This document shows positions 60,445-64,000 of a stretch of 64,000 bases of DNA, piece after piece; the stretch's first letter is position 1, and each line of letters opens with the position of its first letter. The DNA lies in assembly GCA_025890175.1 (NCBI GenBank), contig JANPYM010000006.1, forward strand, positions 1,210,376-1,274,375, given 5' to 3'. The translations under genes were made by a program, and so were the position numbers. Below the pieces are notes generated by a model. That model saw nothing but the letters and a program-made list of their open reading frames with translations. It did no database searches and was not told the origin of the DNA. This stretch comes from Ciborinia camelliae (Eukaryota > Ascomycota > Leotiomycetes > Helotiales > Sclerotiniaceae).

Positions 60445-61115
60445 GACTGGGAGATTAATATCAGAGTAGTGCAGGCTTGAAGAAAAAGGGATAGACCAAC
60501 TATGAATCCTGAAATTCCGTGTTAACCTTCGAGTGAAGAGGCGCGGAAGTGTTGATAAGCTTCGTGATGATGTTTAATGGCGTGAGCGTGATGTTTGGAC
60601 TCGAGAAATGTGAAGGTGAGAGGGAGGATCGACTTGAGTATTCGAGATGTCGACGACTGTATGAAATAACTTTATTCGGGAGAAGTTTCTGAATTTTGGA
60701 TATTGAGAAGAGTTGCAAGAATGAAGGTGGGGATGGGGAAGACTAGGTTGATAGTATGCCGCTAAAATGGCATGGTGTGATTAATCGAGTGAGTAAATTC
60801 ACCCCCAGGAATGACTCCAAACTGACCTCGGTACGTACCTAGGTATGATGGTAAATTCCTTTCCATGTAAGGCATCCTCGATTTTGCTTACCTTTTTCTT
60901 GTTTCTCTAATCTGTTCTTGAAACGAAATTTCGAATACTCATTTACATCATAACCACTTGTCAACTTACATTGTAAGAGGTTGCTTCACATAAACGACAA
61001 CCAAAACAAACATCAACTCGAGGTCTCTTGAATCCTCACGGGTTTCTATATCCACAAATAAAAGTCCTCTTTTCCTCAAACCCATCGAATTTCCATACCT
61101 CAGTGAAACTACACG
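60445..61115. other. Divergent promoter region between two family genes
   Basis: Upstream of genes C (minus) and D (plus). Contains one TACCTAGGTA motif near 60836; otherwise nothing notable. Confidence 0.55.
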
Positions 61116-62621
61116 ATGTCCGGGCAGATGGTGCCTCATTATTCGGGCCAACCCAACACTCGCAGCGAATCCTCTACTCATAATACAACTTCGCCACCTG
61201 AAACCCATAACCAGATATTGCCGTCTTCTTGCCCGGAAGGAAAGAATATCGACAAAACTCCGTCGACATTAGCCGGAGAATCGGCAATAGAACTCGTCGG
61301 GAAGTGCTGTGCAGAGTACATGGGTTAGAGGCATATCCACAAATTCCTAAGACATATACATCAGAACTTTGAAATACATCGTACCCCGCGTTACCCACGG
61401 CTCCATGACAAAAGTTCTGAGCAAGCCGAAGGTTTATCCGAAAGAATTGGCCGCATCGAAAGTGAAATGAGGGTTTTAGAAGACTGTGTAGACAGCCGTT
61501 GGTGGATAGACGTCCCTCCTCATGAGCAAATAAAGCGCGAGCTGAAGATTTGCAATCAATAATCCAAGGTTCTGTAATCAATGGACTGAAAGAGATAACT
61601 TGGCTGGTCGACCAATATAGATATATGACTTTTCTGAGCAACCTTGCTACATGGCCCTTCCTCGAAACCGAAGAAGAGAGGGAGAAACCAAGAGAAGAAG
61701 AAGAAAAATATCCGCATCACAACTTCGATGGCCGCAAACAGAGATTGAAAAATCTAGATAGGTGTATGGAGCTTTCGGGGAGGTTAGAGGCAATGGCCAG
61801 TGAGCTCGAAAACTTTTCTGGACCTCCCGGCGATGGCTTGTCTGAACCTCTCCATAATGGATTGGCTGGTGTGCGGAAAGCTGCCAGAAGGAATTGTGCA
61901 GATTCGCCGGGGAAGAGAATGAGGAAGGAGAGGATGAGGAAGTGAGAGTGAGAGTGGAGAAAGCTTGGCAGATAAGAAAGAAAGTGGAGAGGATTTGATT
62001 GAAAAACTACTCTACATGGTTATCCAAGGGTTGAAACTACTTATGTGGAATCCGTTTTTGGGCCAGTTTCCGAGTCTTCGTGAGGGCTATGAGAGTCTAT
62101 CAAAAGGAAGCTCAGCTACCACGCTACGCCGATTTATGAAGTGGCATTCGAGCACCGAACGACGAGAAGCCGATAGCCCCCAAAAAGCCATGTTACACCA
62201 AGCTGCGATAAGAATATTGATTAATATCGGTACGTCCAAACAAGGCATTCAACAATAATTTAGAAATGGACTGATACCCCCTGTAGATCTCCTACTTGCA
62301 GGCATACCTGAAGCTTCTTATGGCATTCAAAAGCAAGAGTCCATCGAGTGCTATCGAGCGGAATTTCGTAGCATCCTTCTTTGGAAACCTGTAAGATTTG
62401 ACTATTGGGGGCAATTCCAAAGTCTCTCCCCGGACCTTATGAAGAGCATCGAGCTCTTATCTGAATTCGGACCATCGCACCACGAACGTTGTATCCAGAA
62501 GGATATCAGAGGGATGCATAAAATAGTATCTAATGCATCCCCAGAAAACCCCGATTCTGACAACTGGGACAACGCAATGTTGTTTTTCATGCAGGAAGGG
62601 GCACGCAAAGGAGGGAATTGA
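61116..62621 (+). pseudogene. Unknown protein D of the 'ILIxI-D' family, frame-disrupted
   Basis: Starting at ATG 61116, one frame reads through KCCAEYMG, a TAG (61326-61328), then HIHKFLRHIHQNFE and SERIGRIESEMRVLEDC to about 61530. The frame then shifts to EDLQSIIQGSVINGLKEITWL and on to a GA-rich stretch (61920-61960), and shifts again to DLIEKLLYMVIQGLKLLMW. Exon end 62229, a 57-nt intron (GTACGT donor, CTGTAG acceptor) and exon 62287-62621 give IRILINI-D-LLLAGI, the family signature with the Asp codon split in phase 1. After it come FDYWGQFQSLSPDLMKSIELL and a stop at 62619. One stop and two frameshifts suggest a decaying copy. Unrecognised introns could explain part of this, so some of it may still be expressed. 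Confidence 0.5.
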
Positions 62622-62782
62622 CCTAGTCCTATGTGTTGAACAACTTCAAGACATCCACAAAGTACTTTCCATGGAGAATGATGCCGGCTCTTCCAGGGCA
62701 TACCTTCCTTTGGGTGGATCTTGACCTTTCTTTTGTTGTGATTGGCTATATGGCCATGCTACTTTCCAGATATAGATTAGTT

Positions 62783-62955
62783 CAATCTGTTGAAGCGCGG
62801 AGCGCTTGCGGCTACTATGTACATAGTAGCTTAGCGTAGCGTCCGTGCGTAGCACGAACGCGGCTACGCTTGTAGGAAAAATAGAATCCACTTCGTGGAT
62901 TCTATGATTCCTACAATCAACCAATCCTATGCTTCCTACATAACTTAATACAATC
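62783..62955 (+). mobile_element. Dispersed ~172-bp MITE-like repeat, copy B
   Basis: Inverted relative to copy A at 51830-52000 and about 85-90% identical by eye. On the plus strand it starts CAATCTGTTGAAGCGC and ends ACTTAATACAATC. It is rich in short self-complementary words (AAGCGCGGAGCGCTT, CTACTATGTACATAGTAG, GAATCCACTTCGTGGATTC), so the single strand could fold extensively. It lies 161 bp downstream of the stop of family gene D. Confidence 0.8.
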
Positions 62956-63152
62956 GTTGATATAAATACTTTTCAAACGGCCCTGAGTTCCAAAGATGAG
63001 ACATCAAAATTTCGATCCTCAAAACATCATATAATACCGATGAATCATAAAAACAAAAACGATCACTCTCTTTCACGTTCTCCCCGAAGAAACAATAACC
63101 ATTCTCACACACCCGTAACAACTATCTCCAAATCTCACACACTCACCTCACC

Positions 63153-63232
63153 TCCCCCAATTTCCCTCTCCCCCAATTTCCCTCTCCCCCAATTTCCCTC
63201 TCCCCCAATTTCCCTCTCCCCCAATTTCCCTG
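63153..63232. repeat. 16-bp tandem minisatellite, five units
   Basis: Five copies of TCCCCCAATTTCCCTC; the last unit differs at its end. It is followed directly by CCCTAA-like words. Confidence 0.9.
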
Positions 63233-63441
63233 TCCCTCAATCCCTCAATCCCTAAACCCCTAACCCCTAAAACCAAAGCTCCAACCGCAAGCCAATCAAG
63301 ATAGGTACCTAAGTATATAGCTATGAATAATATACAGAAGATAGAAGATAGCATATTAAAGATAACATATAAAAGCTAAAAGGAAGAGCTAAATCCTCAT
63401 CCTCATCCTCATTCGATGCCGACCACTTAGTCAATCAAGAG

Positions 63442-63472
63442 CATTCATTCATTCATTCATTCATTCATTCAT
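63442..63472. repeat. (CATT)n microsatellite
   Basis: Seven to eight perfect CATT units. Confidence 0.9.
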
Positions 63473-63908
63473 CAATTCCCTGTTCAGAGTTCAGAGTTCA
63501 GAGAAAGAAAGAAAAAAGGAAAAATAGTAGCATAGGGTACGTACCTAGGTAGGTATGAAAACATCCCATCTTCAAACCCCCAGTATCCAAGAAAACCTCA
63601 CCATACCCCAAAAATCCACCAAATGATCTCCACTATCCACAACAATCGTGCGCATTAAATAGATTAAAAATAGTATTGATTTCACTTTTCCCCCATCACC
63701 ACCGCCTACCTACCTTGGAAGGCCACCCTAACAATTTTGCCTACTAGTGATATTTTGTCCTGCCTAGGTGTCGAAATATGCATACACTTTGCTCCCCAAC
63801 CTAGAACCTAGTATTGTATCTTCACCGCCGTATAAACGCCATGCACAGAAATAAAGAAACGATAGTTCCTCTTCCCTAGTAACCAAATCATTTGTACCAA
63901 AACTAGAC

Positions 63909-64000
63909 CTAACCAGTCTTAGCCTTCTTAGCCGGTCTCTCTTCCGCATCGCTACCACCCTCCTCCTCACTATCACTTCCCGAACTTTCATGAGCTGAAT
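63909..64000 (-). CDS. C-terminal end of a protein with acidic/basic nuclear-type tail (partial)
   Basis: At the window edge one minus-strand frame reads SAHESSGSDSEEEGG, then SDAEERPAKKAKTG and a TAG at 63909-63911. An acidic serine stretch followed by a KKAK motif is typical of the tails of chromatin or nucleolar proteins. The body of the gene lies beyond the window, so no family can be named. A chance frame is the alternative. Confidence 0.5.
   Translation of the reverse strand, partial: SAHESSGSDSEEEGGSDAEERPAKKAKTG

Larger units (their letters stand above)
62956..63908. other. Intergenic with several simple repeats
   Basis: No gene seen. Contains the 16-bp minisatellite, a telomere-like patch and a (CATT)n run, plus TACCTAGGTAGGTA at about 63542. 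Confidence 0.6.

Noticed and set aside
63153..63232. CRISPR-like array
   Set aside because: The 16-bp units are directly adjacent with no spacers, so this is a minisatellite; no CRISPR arrays are expected in fungi.

Overview
The window is nuclear DNA of a filamentous ascomycete. Genes carry many short introns (mostly about 45-110 nt) with GTANGT-type donors and CTAAC-like branch points, and the recognisable proteins are typical Pezizomycotina proteins. Intergenic DNA is studded with ACCT/AGGT tetranucleotide runs, often fused into the palindrome ACCTAGGT. I associate this pattern with Leotiomycetes (Sclerotinia/Botrytis-like or other Helotiales), but that placement is inference. There are 10 unknown bases at 19766-19775, so this is a draft scaffold.

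Layout. 1-8580 is a long gene-poor stretch of low-complexity repeats. 8581-25095 is gene-rich: an NAD(P)-binding SDR, a salicylate-hydroxylase-like FAD monooxygenase, a truncated MFS-permease pseudogene, an unknown fungal protein with a possible split beta-sandwich, the SUMO E1 subunit AOS1, a convergent BMT5-like rRNA methyltransferase (containing the assembly gap and a homopolymer frameshift), an 8-exon mitochondrial succinyl-CoA:3-ketoacid CoA-transferase, and tRNA-Trp. 25.1-34.3 kb is sparse, with a D-lactate-dehydrogenase fragment and two proteins with spaced Cys/His residues. 34.3-41 kb holds a secreted FAD-linked oxidase, a fungal PH-domain protein and the kinetochore subunit NNF1. 42-46.9 kb is a gene graveyard with relics of a HET-domain gene, an NLR-type gene (alpha/beta-hydrolase, NB-ARC end, repeat region) and a CorA-like gene. 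48.8-51.4 kb is an intact cytochrome b561 membrane protein with a long disordered tail.

The most unusual part is 51.8-63 kb. Four loci (53.5, 57.0, 59.3-60.4 and 61.1-62.6 kb) encode proteins I do not recognise. They share a hydrophobic signature, approximately I-L-I-x-I-D-x-L, whose Asp codon is split by a phase-1 intron of 49-57 nt in every case (five instances). One locus is an internal duplication with two modules and two near-identical 51-nt introns. The island also holds an esterase relic and is bracketed by two inverted copies of a ~172-bp repeat at 51830-52000 and 62783-62955; an internally deleted third copy lies at 43016-43075. This looks like a lineage-specific gene family expanding in a transposon- and NLR-rich accessory block.

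The housekeeping genes (AOS1, BMT5, SCOT, NNF1, tRNA) do not form a pathway. They are ordinary core genes that happen to be neighbours. Exon boundaries were worked out by eye from reading-frame continuity and splice signals, and no database search was possible.
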